From the NCBI RefSeq assembly GCF_036324505.1, contig NC_086370.1:10774512-10838511 (forward strand): 64,000 nucleotides of DNA, given 5' to 3'. Below are positions 37,893-50,200 of the stretch, one piece after another. The number at the start of each line of letters is the position of its first letter. The first letter of the stretch is position 1. The position numbers were made by a program, and so were the translations under genes. Source of the DNA: Eleginops maclovinus (taxonomy: Eukaryota; Chordata; Actinopteri; Perciformes; Eleginopidae). The notes beneath the pieces are model-generated. The model was given only the letters and a program-made list of their open reading frames with translations. It had not been told where the DNA came from and ran no database searches.

Positions 37893-40218
37893 ATAAAACG
37901 TAATAAAAATAAAAATAGTAAAGTACAAAAAGGAAAATAAAGGAAAGAAGAATTAAAAGACATATCAGAAATACATTAACATAAATAATAAACTAAAGGA
38001 ACTTGGGCATCATTCAAAATGTGTTTATTTCGTTTTAGTGAGATGACATCTCCTATTACACTCCTTACTGCTACAGCGTCTTTTCTTTCTGATTCCCTCC
38101 ATGTGCCATGGGAAGAAGTGGCTCATATTTCATGCTTTTGTTTTGATGTTTATTTGTCAATAAAAGTCTGTGCGATCTGCCCCGTGCAGTTTAACCCTTT
38201 TGTTTAAAACCTCCTTTGTTGCTCTTTTTACATCCACCACTGCAAAAGAACAGCTGTAAACATTGTGATATTTCAGTAAAATATCTGGTAGAATGAATGT
38301 AAATGACTTGCATAACTTTGTTTTGTAAACTTTTTTGCTCTATATCACTAAAATATGACCTTGTTTCATGCAGAGTAAGCTTCCCCTTCTGATTTTGAGG
38401 CTTCTGTGGATTCAACCTCAACGGACTGCTTTGCATGGATTTGACTAGTATCCAAAGATGGATTTGCATCCCTTGGAAAAAAAAAAAGTACCTAAACTGC
38501 CGAAGCACAAAGGTCATAGATAATAACATATACATGGAAAACTCATGATGGTTCTTGCTCTGGTAACTCCAACAATCTGCCGATATATTGATTATCCCCA
38601 TTTTAAACATCCAGTACAGTCTTTAGAAGACAATTTCTTATATCCTCATTTAAGCAATGGAATTTATTAATGTAATTATAAACATGGTATATCTTATTGT
38701 TGGGTGTATTCGTTTATCCAAGATGTTATACACAGTTGTTTAGTGCTGGAATAGTTCTATTATTTCCCTTCTAATAATTTCCCTTGCAGACAGTTTTGAC
38801 TCCCACCTCCAGAAACAAGGTTATATTGGTACGATGGGAAAGGCAAACAAAGCTCGCCCACACCTGGGCTTTTTACGGGCTAATAGGATGACCGCTGGCT
38901 GGCTGTAATGTGGGGTCAGCTGCTGTGCTATGCATCCATTGTGTGCAGATATCCAACCTATTATTATCAACTTGATTGGCCGTCTAGTCAGACACCTAAT
39001 GATAGTTTCCATTCAGCTTATGTGAGGAATGTGGAAAAAACTGTCACTTTACTCTTTTGGCTTTTCTCTGTTTTTATGCCTGAAAAGGTAAATTGGAATA
39101 TTAAATCATTTTTGACTGGCTGATATTTTGCTGTAAGATGCCACTGAGCCCTGTCCAACCTAGCCACACATGCGGTGAATCAAACAATGAACAATTCATT
39201 GCGGTGATATTTACACTGAGGAGATATTTCCTGTTTTTGGCACGTCTTCCTTTTTTTTCTTAAAGTGTGAAACCCTGCTTCTGTTTTTGTTTTTTATAGC
39301 TGCTGAGAAACCACTCGCATGTGTCAGGGAAAACTGAATTGTTTCATTTCAAATTCACCAAAATAGCTTTATGAAAGTGAATGTTTCTGAAAGCAGATAT
39401 AGTGTTAGCCAGCCCATACTCCTGCTACATTGGAAATGTATTAAGTCTGACATTAGTATTACATATCAAATCAAACCATGATTCTTTGCAAGTCTCACAC
39501 CTTTGAATATCAAGCCGTTGTTATGTAACACGGTAACTTCATTCTCAATAACAATAATCTGTTTGTGCAATTATGTTAAGCACAAATAACACACAACGGC
39601 ACAATCTTTTCTTTTTTTTGCCTCGGTCTCTCCACGCTCTCAGAGGCTGGCAGAGGTGTAGCCTTGGCAACTCTTGAGTATTATTTCCATCCATAGCTGT
39701 CAGTGTTTCCCACCAGATCAAGGCTGTGATTAATAAAATGGCCCCCTGGTCCCCTGTAGCCTATTCTCACCTCCTTCCTTTACACTGCCTTCGCAGCACA
39801 TGCTTGTCTCCTCGTGTCTGCACCTCTATCAGTTTCTCTCCTTATTCTCATTCTTTCCCTTTTGGATATCGCTGTTGCTCCCTTTCAACATCCCACCTGC
39901 ATGAATAGAACATTTCTTTGTTATGCTCCCCTTTCTCTTTTTACTTCTCTCTCTTTGCTGCCTCTCCAGAGCTCCAGCTAAATGATGCATGGTAGGCTCA
40001 CAGCCGCTGAACAATCATTAGAGAGGTGGCACAGGTGAACGGGAGCGATGGATGATGAAGAGAGGGAGGGAATGAGGGAGTAACAGAGGACAGCAAAAGT
40101 CATGTTTCCACCCCGAGGCATTTCCCTATATCGTCACAAAACTGAAAGTTGTTTGTGTAAAACGCCAGACGGTGGCATTTCTTATGGTGCTGGTCATTAA
40201 TCTAGATGCATAAACACC

Positions 40219-40357
<139 letters not shown>

Positions 40358-40986
40358 GTACAAACAGATATGAAGCCATAATGTTGCTCTCAGAGATGAA
40401 ACCCTGACTCGCAGTGTCCTAAAGCCCCATGCTACCATATAAAGAAACAAGTCTGGAGTGGACTGGCATAGTGAATGTGCTGAGGAGCCAATATTATGAA
40501 GTGTATATAATGCTTCCCTCATGAAATATCATCACTCAACAATGCCCTTACGACCTTCATCATAAACAAAATTTGGGTTTATAGTTCATATCAGGGCTAA
40601 TAAACTGAGACATTACCTGACAAAGGCCCACTGTGGGTAGGAAACTCCCACATGCGGAGCTTACTGGAGGCAAGACTCAGAGCAGAGGAAGTGTTTTCCC
40701 CCCTCCGATCAATCTACTAAACCTATTCTGTTTGATATGAAATGACAGTAACATTGTGGTTTCTAATAGCCAATTTGATTGCTTGCTTCATAGCTGCCAG
40801 TGTCTCTATTTCCAACAGATGTTTAATTAGTGTTAACACCCACTCTTCTCTGCAGCTCCGAGAATCACCGCCACACAACACTTCCATTCAGCTCTTCCTG
40901 TTTCTAACAGCTCGCGCTGTATAAACACTTTTTTTCCTTTAGTTTAACATGCACACAAACAATGTTTGACATATGTAGGTGGTGAG

Positions 40987-41195
40987 ATCTGTGGTGAAAA
41001 GTTACTGTGTACTTTTAATGAAGTACTGTACCGTTTTGTTTATGTACGTAACTTGTGTAAGTATTTCAATATTCCTTTACACTTGTACTCCACTATATTT
41101 GAGAGGTAAATATTGCACTCTTTACTCCACTACATTGACACAGCTATTGTTACTTTTCAAATACAAATTCTTTAAAAAATACAAGCTTATGTGTC
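40987..41195 (+). repeat. CAGTG-ended interspersed repeat, forward copy
   Basis: Starts with a degraded terminus (CTGTGGTGAAAAGTTACTGTGTAC) and contains TACTCCACTATATTTGAGAGG and TTTACTCCACTACATTGACA. These are hallmark words of a very common fish repeat built on TACTTNNAAGTA/TACTCCACTACATTT motifs. Its terminus resembles a hAT-type CAGTGGTGG end. The copy breaks off just before the antisense LINE fragment. Confidence 0.55.
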
Positions 41196-41248
41196 ACTTT
41201 TGATGGAATATTTATAGAATGAGGTATTGATTCATGCTTCTTAGTCAT

Positions 41249-41620
41249 GATTCAAAGATTCAAAGGTTTTAATGTCATATGCACAAAAGCTACTGTGTAT
41301 ACTGTATATGGCAATGTAACTCTTAAGTCCCGAGCTCCTCCAACAATGCAACATAGTAATATAAGATATAAAGCAATAACACAAATTTTAAAAAGAATTG
41401 GGCAAGCAGAAGTCCATGTGCACAAACATAGTATATGATATTTATACAAGAACAGAATGTGAAAATAAATACTGTTTATTACAGTGATAACTACTTGAAT
41501 TGTGAGATGCAAACAGATGAATGCTTATGGAGGCACTTTACACAGCTCAGATATTTGATAGTCTTATGGCCTGTGGGATGAAACGGTCTCTGAGTCTGGT
41601 GGTTTTAGTCATGATGATGC
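41249..41620 (-). mobile_element. 5'-truncated, decayed L2/Rex1-like LINE 3' end, antisense
   Basis: In reverse complement the segment near 41540-41615 reads AAAACCACCAGACTCAGAGACCG then TTTCATCCCACAGGCCATAAGACTA and a stop. This aligns with the last codons of the intact LINE ORF (TTRLRDSFIPQAIRLL, 13620-13676). Toward its 3' end, TGTTGGAGGAGC, CATTGCCA and TGTGCATATGACA match 13985-14053. It ends in two units of a TTTGAATC repeat in place of ACCTTGAA. The two share structure and tail logic but differ in sequence, so this is an older or sister family. Confidence 0.8.
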
Positions 41621-42236
41621 CTGCATCAGGCATCACTCACTGACTACTGAAGGATCAAACTGAACTCAATCTCATTGTTGCCATTAGTGAATAATATAAG
41701 CTTAAAGCCTTCTATTGTTCCTTAATGTCAACAAATACATTTGGATATGAAGGTTAATCCAACAGAGCAATCATATCGTCTGCATTATGATGTTTATTTA
41801 CCATCTGAAAATGAAAGAACATCTCTAGATTTATTCAGCTTTCATAAGTTTCAAACTAGGGAAACTTGGGTAAAATCAAATTCAACTCAAACTACAGTAA
41901 TAGAACTGACCTTTTCTTTATGACACAATACTTTTGATTTGTTTGTCAAGGTGCTGTTTCTGTGTAGTGTGGTAGAGTTAGGTGCATATTAAAAACTCGC
42001 CTGCAGACAGGTTGTCTCATTTTCCACACATTTCTGTCACCTTTAATTGTATTAACTGTTTTACCCCCCAAAGCAGAGAGAGAGCAGAGTTTCTAGGGCA
42101 ACAATCAGTGTAATTGTCCCAAGTCTGGCACATGCAATCTGCTAAAAGCCCCAAAGCCCAAAGGCCCAGGTGTGCCCAGGGATTAGAAGTAGAGGACAGG
42201 TGAAGTCAATGCACACTGACAGGGATATACACACAG

Positions 42237-42275
42237 ACAGACACACACGCACGCATTCACACGCACACATTCTGT
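42237..42275. repeat. Imperfect CA-rich tract
   Basis: ACAGACAGACACACACGCACGC-type degenerate CA repeat, next to the hairpin that follows. Confidence 0.75.
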
Positions 42276-42300
42276 CTTACACACAAACAACTAAACCAAC

Positions 42301-42371
42301 AATTATTGCACCAATCTAAATACACACGGTGACCTATCATCACGTGTATTTAGATTGGTATGCCAATAATT
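42301..42371. repeat. Strong inverted repeat (hairpin), 31-nt arms
   Basis: The left arm 42301-42331 and right arm 42341-42371 are complementary with a 9-nt loop. The outer 8 bp (AATTATTG/CAATAATT) pair, then a small asymmetric bulge, then 17 bp pair perfectly (ACCAATCTAAATACAC with its complement), then a 3-nt bulge and GTG/CAC. It could be the remains of a palindromic MITE, a cruciform-forming site or a precursor-like RNA hairpin. No expression evidence is available. Confidence 0.7.
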
Positions 42372-42544
42372 AAGCAGGACAGGTTAAATAAAACTCACAA
42401 GACCCTCACAATATCAGTTCAGGTTGCACACAAGATTGAATTAAATAGATATACTCTATTTTACGATTACAAAATGGTTTTTTTTTACTCTTTTGTTTTC
42501 TTTTTCCTAATAGTTCCATTTAAAACTGGCTGTGTTCAGCTCTG

Positions 42545-42929
42545 TTGATATCCAGAGCCTTTATATAATATAATTATATAAATATTTCAATGCAAATATA
42601 TAGTATATGAAGTATTTTCATGCAGTAAAATGCATTTAAAGTATCTCGAAGTGAAAGTACTCATTACGCAGTATCATTATTGTTATATAAGTATACATTA
42701 AATCACTGGATTATTGTTACTGATGCATTCATGCGAAACAAAAACCCTAACCCTTTTTTACTTGAAGATGGTTAGATAAATCCAAATTAGTAGTCCTTTT
42801 CGTTAGATGTCTGTTTGCAAAATATCAGCCTGAGAATTAACTATAGTTATCATTGAAATTCAATCAAGTAAAGTACAAGTAACTCACACATCTACTAAAT
42901 GAGAGTACTAAAGAAACTTGATAACACTG
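42545..42929 (-). repeat. CAGTG-ended interspersed repeat, reverse copy
   Basis: In reverse complement it contains GTAATGAGTACTTTCACTT and GATACTTTAAATGCATTTTACTGC, internal words of the same fish repeat as at 40987-41195. The right end (AAGTAAAGTACAAGTAACTC to AACACTG at 42929) matches that repeat's terminus in reverse. The copy is AT-rich and decayed. Confidence 0.5.
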
Positions 42930-45900
42930 AGATGCACAAGACCACTGCTTCTTGAACCAAATGTTGCAGTTAAATTTCAGGTATCATTTCAACGCTTTAA
43001 GCTGCAGAATGGACGTTTTCTTCATTCATTTCGTATTGAAGTTGAGGAAGATTTTTCAAACCTTTGTACAGAATGCCAAATCTTTCTGCTTTTAAGGCAG
43101 ATATTTTCATTGTGAATTGGCTGAAACTTTAACACATTCAAAGAAAACGACACCACTCTGAAGTAGTGAATGATAAATCCATGAACATTCCCTCCAAACC
43201 CAAACTGTAATGATGGTTATTATTCATTTCTCACACATGAGCTTTTCTTGGTCAGCATTTTGGCTTGCCTTATTGTGCTTTATTCACTGCTACCAAAATC
43301 TATTAGACACATTCTCTTCTGGCCTGCAAAAATAATTAGTCTACTGCATAGGTCAACTTAATCATTCCTGAAAATAATATTCAATTATCTCCACAGCAAC
43401 TTCTAGAGCATGTATCCTATTTTTAGCCCCCACCCCCCTCCCCCTGTTTTACAGAGATAGGAAGTTTGATCGTTTTTATGTCAAGCCTGCATCCCAAATC
43501 AACGTGGGCTAAACAGTCCTCGGTAGATACCTATTATGCCTGAATAATAACACTAGCTCTCTCATTGTCTCTTCCTCTGAACGGTGCATCGCATATGAGT
43601 TCCTTCCTACTCGATTACGGCTCTTCTTTCGCCCAGCTTTCCTCAACAGCGTTCCATTAGGCGCCTTTGACTCATGTCTTCAGTTAATCCTAGCAAAGGC
43701 TACAACAAAAATAATAACGTATAGCAAGTTAGACATTGTAATTATCTTATTAATAAATGTGTTTGAAGAAGGCAAGAGAGGGTGGAGTGTCTTCAGCGTG
43801 TACACTGTTAAACATCCTGCATCCTCATCGAAGCTGGAGATGTATCAGGAACATAAAAACTCTTGAACGAGCTCCTCAGACTTAAGTGTTCCATACACTG
43901 TAAGAACCACTGCTAAATTAGTCATTTGGAATTAAATGGTGGATAATGTCCCATAAGTGTATATATACTAAATATACTCGTAATGCACAGTACATAACTA
44001 TTATATGGAAAAACAGAGCTGTAAAAGTGGCACAGAAACACAATCAGAGACTACAGCATGCACAGACATGTAAACAGAAAAATGCATTTGCAGCTCCGAG
44101 AGGCAAATCCGTCTCAAACACAACCTGCGAACTCCATTTCACGCCTAACCTCTCTCGCTCTTACCATCACCGTCAGTGTCTCTCTCTCCATCTGCGTCAC
44201 TCGCCCCCTACCTTTCTCAACAGTCACAATAAAGATTTAAGGAATAAATAAATAATCCCGAGTGTGTTCTGTGCTTCAGGAAACAACATAATTGTGGGAG
44301 GAGGAGGGATGCACTGGGAGTCATCACTTGTCCAGTCAAATTATAACCTTTGAAGTTGAATTGGAGCAAAGTACTGAAATGCTGCTCTGTTGCCAGATAC
44401 TGTCACATCTTAGAGAGAGGCCTTGCTTTAAACTCCGCAGCATGCGTGCATACATACTGGCTCTCTGTCTGCCTCACCCCATGCCTAATACTCTGGGCTT
44501 CGCTCTGTTTTTACTCTGAAATGATATGTAACATTTTCCGATTAAATGTCCAAAAACCACTACACCAATGTTGGAGGTTTTCTTGAGTTGTGTACTTATA
44601 TTATACCAATTGTTGTTAGCAATTTTCAAACCTAAAGAAATCTGTAATTTTAATCAAGGTAACAGTCAGTTTCATTTAAAAAGGCAGCGGGGTTTACCCT
44701 CTGCGCATGCAATCAACATTTTGTTTGTATGCCAGAAGGTGTTGTAAAATGTTAAGCCACATTAAATAAAGGGTAAAGTAGCTGCAGTTTGATTATTTTA
44801 CATTATCACTTTTTATTATGAGCCACTTTTTTAATCCTGACAAAGGATTGAAGTTATCGGACTTTTGAATCACAAGTGCATAAAGAATCGAGCTGAGCGA
44901 ACGTTTAGCCACAAGCATTTTTAGTGCGAAACTGCTTCAAGAAGTGGTTTTGCTGGATTTGAATCACCGCGTTCTTGGTTTTGTACAGGACAACATCAAT
45001 AATTTGGCATCCAGTGATAAACGATGAACATTAAAACAAATCCAATCCGGGGGAAACTGGCTACAATGACGTGATGTCAAGAAACTACATCTTTTGTGAT
45101 GTTCTTAAGAGTGGCAGGACATTTTGAATTTTGAGCATTTAACATGTGTTAATCAGATTTCTCTGAACATGTTATGCAAGGATAAACCTTCCCCTCACTG
45201 ACTATCAATGTGACTCAGCAACAGAAGGAATGAATGTGAGACTCAGTATGAGCCAGATAGTTATGATGCCCATAGAGAGTAATGTTGGAACTAATAATCT
45301 GTGACATTTTCATACAGTGTTTTTGTTTTTGGTATCACTAATTCACTAAATCATATAACAGATGGGTGACAAATTAAAGGAAAAACACCATTAAGTTTCC
45401 AGAGCGGCTTCAGTGCTCCTTGGCAAAGATTTTTAGTCTCTGGATTCCTACTCAAGGTAAGAATGACATTCTTCCCAAAAATAAACCATAGTGTTTTTGT
45501 ATCATGATGGTGGTTGTAAAAAAAAGCTCTCAAAAGGGTTCAACTAGTTTGGCACTTGGAAATGCAACATGATTTGCTAAATGTTTACATCCTTTTTAAG
45601 CCTTTCCACAGTATAAACATATCTGCACTAGTATGTTCCCTTTAATTTATTCTGGTCTTTTCTTTCATTTGTATTTCAAAAGCCCCGTCAAGGAAGCAGT
45701 TTGCTATTTAAAAATGCAATGATGTGTAGGGTTGCCAATGTATTGAAATTAATAAGTGTATTTCTTCCAGCAGCACCAACAACATTGATATCCTAATAAC
45801 AAATTAAAGAGGAGAGATTTTGAATTCAGAAACTCAAAGATGATGCCGCTGTTAGATGATATGCAATACATGATGTAAAGGTTTTTTTCTGCATTAACAA

Positions 45901-46001
45901 TAAAACCTCCTCTCTTTTAATTGTGGTGAGAAGCTGTATATATTAAACTTTAAAGCAGCTTCGATGCAATGCTCACCTTTTCATCACGCCCCCTGTGGTG
46001 T
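42930..46001. other. Non-coding stretch upstream of the gene
   Basis: No coding exon recognised. The sequence is AT-rich with short frames only. It is the upstream flank of the gene starting near 46.5 kb and may hold regulatory sites I cannot recognise. Confidence 0.5.
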
Positions 46002-46620
46002 CCAATCACCAATCACACCATCCAGTCACATACAGGAAACGGGTTAGAGAAGGAAAAGTGCTGCTGGATATCCAGGCAGGTGTCGTTCTTATTGGAGAAA
46101 GGCTCATTTATGAAAGGGTGCTCTCTTGTGGCCAATGGGAGTAAAATATGACCCAAGGATGCAGAAGGGATAGATTGACAGGACATAATGTGCTCTTTTA
46201 AAAGAGAGGCTGCTGGACTTCTTATAGACTCAAGATAAGAAGATAAGCTGCCAACAGAATATTGACATAGGGGCATTATAATTATTAGAGTTAAAATGAA
46301 CCATACAAATAGATAGATAGATAAAAATAAAAAGGTAGATGGATTTGTTGGATAGATTCTAATAAAAGAAACGAACATCCTCGCTACTCTGCAGTCAGTT
46401 CTGAATCCGGAGCAGTGCTGTGTGCTCTAGGGTCCGGGTTTTCTTTTTCTCCCCTCCCATCTATTTCCTCCTCGCTTGCCACTACTTTACCTTCACTTGT
46501 TCAGTCTTCACTCTGAGAGGAGGAGCAGGATGTTTTATGATTGGCCAGGCGGGGACTGGTAGTCCGGAGGCTGGCATTGTGTTCCGCGTTGATCCCCGTG
46601 TTCTTGTTTACACTTTGTGA
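46002..46620 (+). promoter_or_regulatory. Probable promoter region with several CCAAT boxes
   Basis: CCAAT occurs at 46002-46006, 46009-46013 and 46132-46136, and its complement ATTGG at 46091-46095 and 46540-46544 (GATTGGCCAGGC, a good NF-Y context). No TATA box is evident at a fixed distance. The sequence becomes more GC-rich from about 46500. Position just upstream of a 5' UTR and a signal-peptide exon supports promoter function. The transcription start is not visible from sequence; 46550-46700 is my estimate. Confidence 0.45.
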
Positions 46621-47199
46621 ACGGGGACGAGGCTAAGCACCCAGTGGCCGGACAGAACAAACTCGGGAGTCCAGTGTGCAGAGAAGGTGGCTTTCTGACA
46701 GCATCTTCTCCGTGGTAACTTGTTTTCTATTTTCCCAAACCACAAGTTTCTGTTTTCCTGGGAATCGGAATTCTCCCATTGCGTTCAGAGCAGCAATGCG
46801 TCAAACTTTTTGGTGACTTGTGTGGCACCTTACTGCTCCCAGGCAAGCAACAGTATCAGTGCAGCTGGACATGAGACCTACAAGGAATAGCAGCGGCACC
46901 TTTTTGTGTTTTCACATCCACAGGGTTTGATATTTACGGACCTCTTCAAACTTTGGTTACGGGAGGAAATTACACCCTCACAATCTGCTTGGTGATGGAT
47001 GTGTTTTGAGCGTTTCAGTCTGTTTGCGTCAACAGTACTAACTATTTACCAAAAAGACGGCATACAACATCAAATACTGGACACTTTCGTATTTCACTGT
47101 TTCCTGAGAAATCTGTCAGGGGACTTTGTTGGACAAGAGCAACTTGGTTACGCTGCGTGGAAAACCCTGGGACGCTCCGCTACGGCGTAGCCGGAAAAG
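46621..47199 (+). other. Probable 5' UTR with four upstream ORFs
   Basis: Upstream ATGs open small frames at 46796-46816 (6 codons), 46871-46930 (19 codons), 46995-47009 (4 codons) and 46999-47190 (63 codons). The last ends 9 bases before the main ATG. Such an arrangement is expected to lower translation of the main frame and is common in receptors and growth regulators. The extent of the UTR is inferred; only the exon end is fixed by a splice donor. Confidence 0.4.
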
Positions 47200-47287
47200 A
47201 TGCTCTCTGTTCGGATGCAGCGTGACCAAGGTCTCGGTCCTCTGGTTTTTCTCATCCTGGTTGGGGGATATGTCGTGTCTGGCACTG
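47200..47287 (+). CDS. First coding exon of a secreted or type I membrane protein (signal peptide)
   Basis: ATG at 47200 has A at -3. The 29 complete codons give a short basic start (MLSVRMQRDQ), a hydrophobic core (LGPLVFLILVGGYVV) and small residues SGT, a classical cleavable signal peptide. The exon ends in CACTG|GTAAGT, a consensus donor, leaving the reading frame in phase 1. Phase-1 introns after the signal peptide are typical of extracellular modular proteins such as Ig-domain receptors and adhesion molecules. A second in-frame ATG (47215) could also serve as start. The signal peptide is not diagnostic, so no gene name is given. Netrin receptors of the UNC5 group have a similar exon arrangement, but this is only a lead. 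Confidence 0.6.
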
Positions 47288-50200
47288 GTAAGTTGTGAAA
47301 TCAGTTTGTTATCATTTTTGAAATACTGTTTATGGGACATCTCTGGCATATTTACACATAGCTTGTTTTTATTTAATTTGAGCATATGTCACAAGAACAT
47401 ATTCAGATTTTCCATTTAATACTTACTACCTTCAAGCCCTAACTTTTGCTCAAGGCAATTTAAAGTATGCCTTGGACTCCAGAGAACACCCATAACAGTG
47501 CAGGGATCTGGGTTCGCCTGCTGACCAGCACTTTCTTTCCCCCAGTAAAGTCCTCAGTCTTACAGTATACCCGAGCTCAGAGCTCTCTTTTCTTGAAGCG
47601 GAAAAATCAAACTCCCCCGGTGCGCAGGGAGTAATTAAGGTTTTGCTCCTTGCCTTCTCTGCCTCTCCAAAAAGAAAAAGAAAGCCCTAGTGAAAAGTAA
47701 GACAGAGCACTTAAAGCGCGTGAGTGAAATTATTAATATATTTTTTCTCATTGCAAGATCTACGTTGAGTATCTTAGATGTAAAAGTTGTGTCTGAAATA
47801 CTGAATACACCCACATGATCATAAACCATTGATTCTTTTTTAGTCATTATTTTATTGGATGTAGTATTTCAAAGTGAACAGAACATGCTTTGATCTGGGA
47901 AAAGCATACTTCTGTCAGTGGATTGCTCAAAGTTAATGCCCTCAACGACTGCAGCAGCTCTCATGGAGATACAATCACTTGGTACATAGGGCAGGTCACA
48001 GTTGGTGAGCTGAGGCAACAAGACCTGGACATCAAGGTGACGCCTTCTGAAATGTATTATGAATTATTTCTTTCATTGTGGCTAGTAGTAGGCAAGCCTG
48101 GACCTTTCCTCCCCTCCCTTTGCCTAATAAGATTGAAATATAAGGCAGAAATCTGAGGCTTTAGTGGATTGAGGATTAAGATCGGTTTACAGTAGGGAAA
48201 AAATGAACAATGCGAACAACAATGGGTGCAGACTCTACACATGCATTACTAAAAGTCCACTGACTCTGGTGAGGAAGTCCATTTTTTACTTAATGACAGC
48301 AGTCATCTTTTTCTAAGGACACTGACTGTCTGTCCAGGTCTGTGGTCATTTCTTTGATTGCCAATAAGAACCCACCGCCGTACCTCCAAAGGTCCTCGTC
48401 TGTATTATTCCCTGAACAGGCGGAGCAGAAAAGCAGCTTACGTTTATTAAAATTGTGGAACATTCTGAAATCCTTGCATGAGAAATGAGAAACGTTGACA
48501 TAAACAGTTGAGGATTGCAGTGAGGTCCTGTTAGGGGAGCAGAGCCTGGGAGGAGGGGGACTGCAGGGGACAATAGCTCAGTGTGCCCCAGTAAAGTTTC
48601 TGTCTGGGCGAGAGCAAGGCAGAGATATATTTAGGGAATGCATGATGAGACAGACAGATTGCATTTATCTTCTCTCCCATTGAGTGTGTACCTTTCCTCT
48701 GCCGCCTTCCCTCAGATCCCTCCTGTCTCGGCCTCTGCCTGCATTGTGGATGTGCTGAGCTCACATTTCTGCATTGGTACTCTTCTTTCTGTGTTGACAT
48801 ACACATTAATTACCCAGACTGCCAGGAACACTTGTCTGGAGTAACTACCCTGCTGTCTACTGCCTCTCTCTCTGTGTTTGTCATTATTAATGACTTCATC
48901 CGAATTAAAAAACATATGGGAAATGTCCACAGTTTGAGACACATTTGAATCAAATGAAGCAAGGCTCACAGTAAACCATGAGTGGACGAATAGGTAAGAG
49001 ATCAGTGTCCAGACTGGGAGGTCAAGCTAGGAGGCGAGCGAGGCAGAGGGTCGCGAATAAGCAGTTGAATGTTCAGAGTCAGGTAGTGTAGCATGTCAGA
49101 CACTCCCAAAGAGGTTGGACAGATAGTGACACCCCTCCATGATGTGCTGTGTCATTTTGTTAAATGTAGGAATCTGTTGCTTTTGAATAACAGCACAGCG
49201 ACTAGAAGAAGCCACTATATGTGAACTAATAACAGGCTATTAAAATCTTTGTAGCCCTGCTCTACACTGTGGTCAGAAGTATTCTGCAATTTTTGGCCAA
49301 ATTATGAATTTTAGATACATACAAAGAAAGAATGTGACAACACGGCTAACCTCAAACAAACACCAAAGCAGAATCGGCTTCAAAGATGTTCAACAGATTG
49401 AGATGTCAGATCAGATTAAAGTGTCTCTGAAACATGCAGTCATAACAAAAGTGCTGCCAGGCTGTTGCATCTGCAGAGATTTGGACAGGTGGTTGGGCAA
49501 TGTGATAAATAAACACACCGACAGCTCTCTTTAGGCCAGGCCACAGGCCAGACTAGTTCCTTTAGGCAAGTCCTGCTGCCAGACCAGACCGGGCCACATG
49601 CTGTCCCGGAGCAGTGCATTAGTTTTATGACCGTCAGGCGGCAGGGGATGGGATCGCTGGCCAGCCACTGCCCTCTCTGTTGTATTATTCATATGTGCAA
49701 AGTGGTCTTTGTTAATATTTAAAATGTGCTTATGATGCTCAAATTCTTGACATCAGAGACAGCAAAGGACGTGGGAGGAGAGCAGTTGCTCTGCTCTTAT
49801 TGGTTTAGCTGACCAGGGTGACTGCAGGGGGTAGTCAAGGATTTTAGGGTAGCAATAGGCAATTTTAGACTAGATAAAAGAGTGGCAGTTCACGCAAGTG
49901 TGCCAATTGCAGCCAGGGGATATTGCAGAGGTGGTGTGTGAACCAAACAACAAGAGGGGTTATACAGGGTAATGCTATCCATCTGAAGAGGAGATAACAG
50001 AAAGAGAAGATGGAAGAGAAATGAATCCGAGAGAGACACATTGAGATAGATTGATCTCAGGGCATAGCTTTTAAATATCCTTTATGAGAAAAGAGCGAAG
50101 AAGAAAACTCCATAGCAGTGGCATTCAAGCGTCATTAAACCTCTGGCACAGGCCAAAGAATGAGGCGAGGTGTGTGTTGGGAGGAATAGGTAAGAAAAGA

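Noticed and set aside
42304..42325. Left arm of the hairpin as a miR-25/92 family member because of its ATTGCAC seed
   Set aside because: Only the seed-like heptamer matches; the rest differs, and the position in a transposon nest makes chance more likely.
46193..46206. 14-bp perfect palindrome CTCTTTTAAAAGAG
   Set aside because: Low-complexity AT core; no associated structure or motif.
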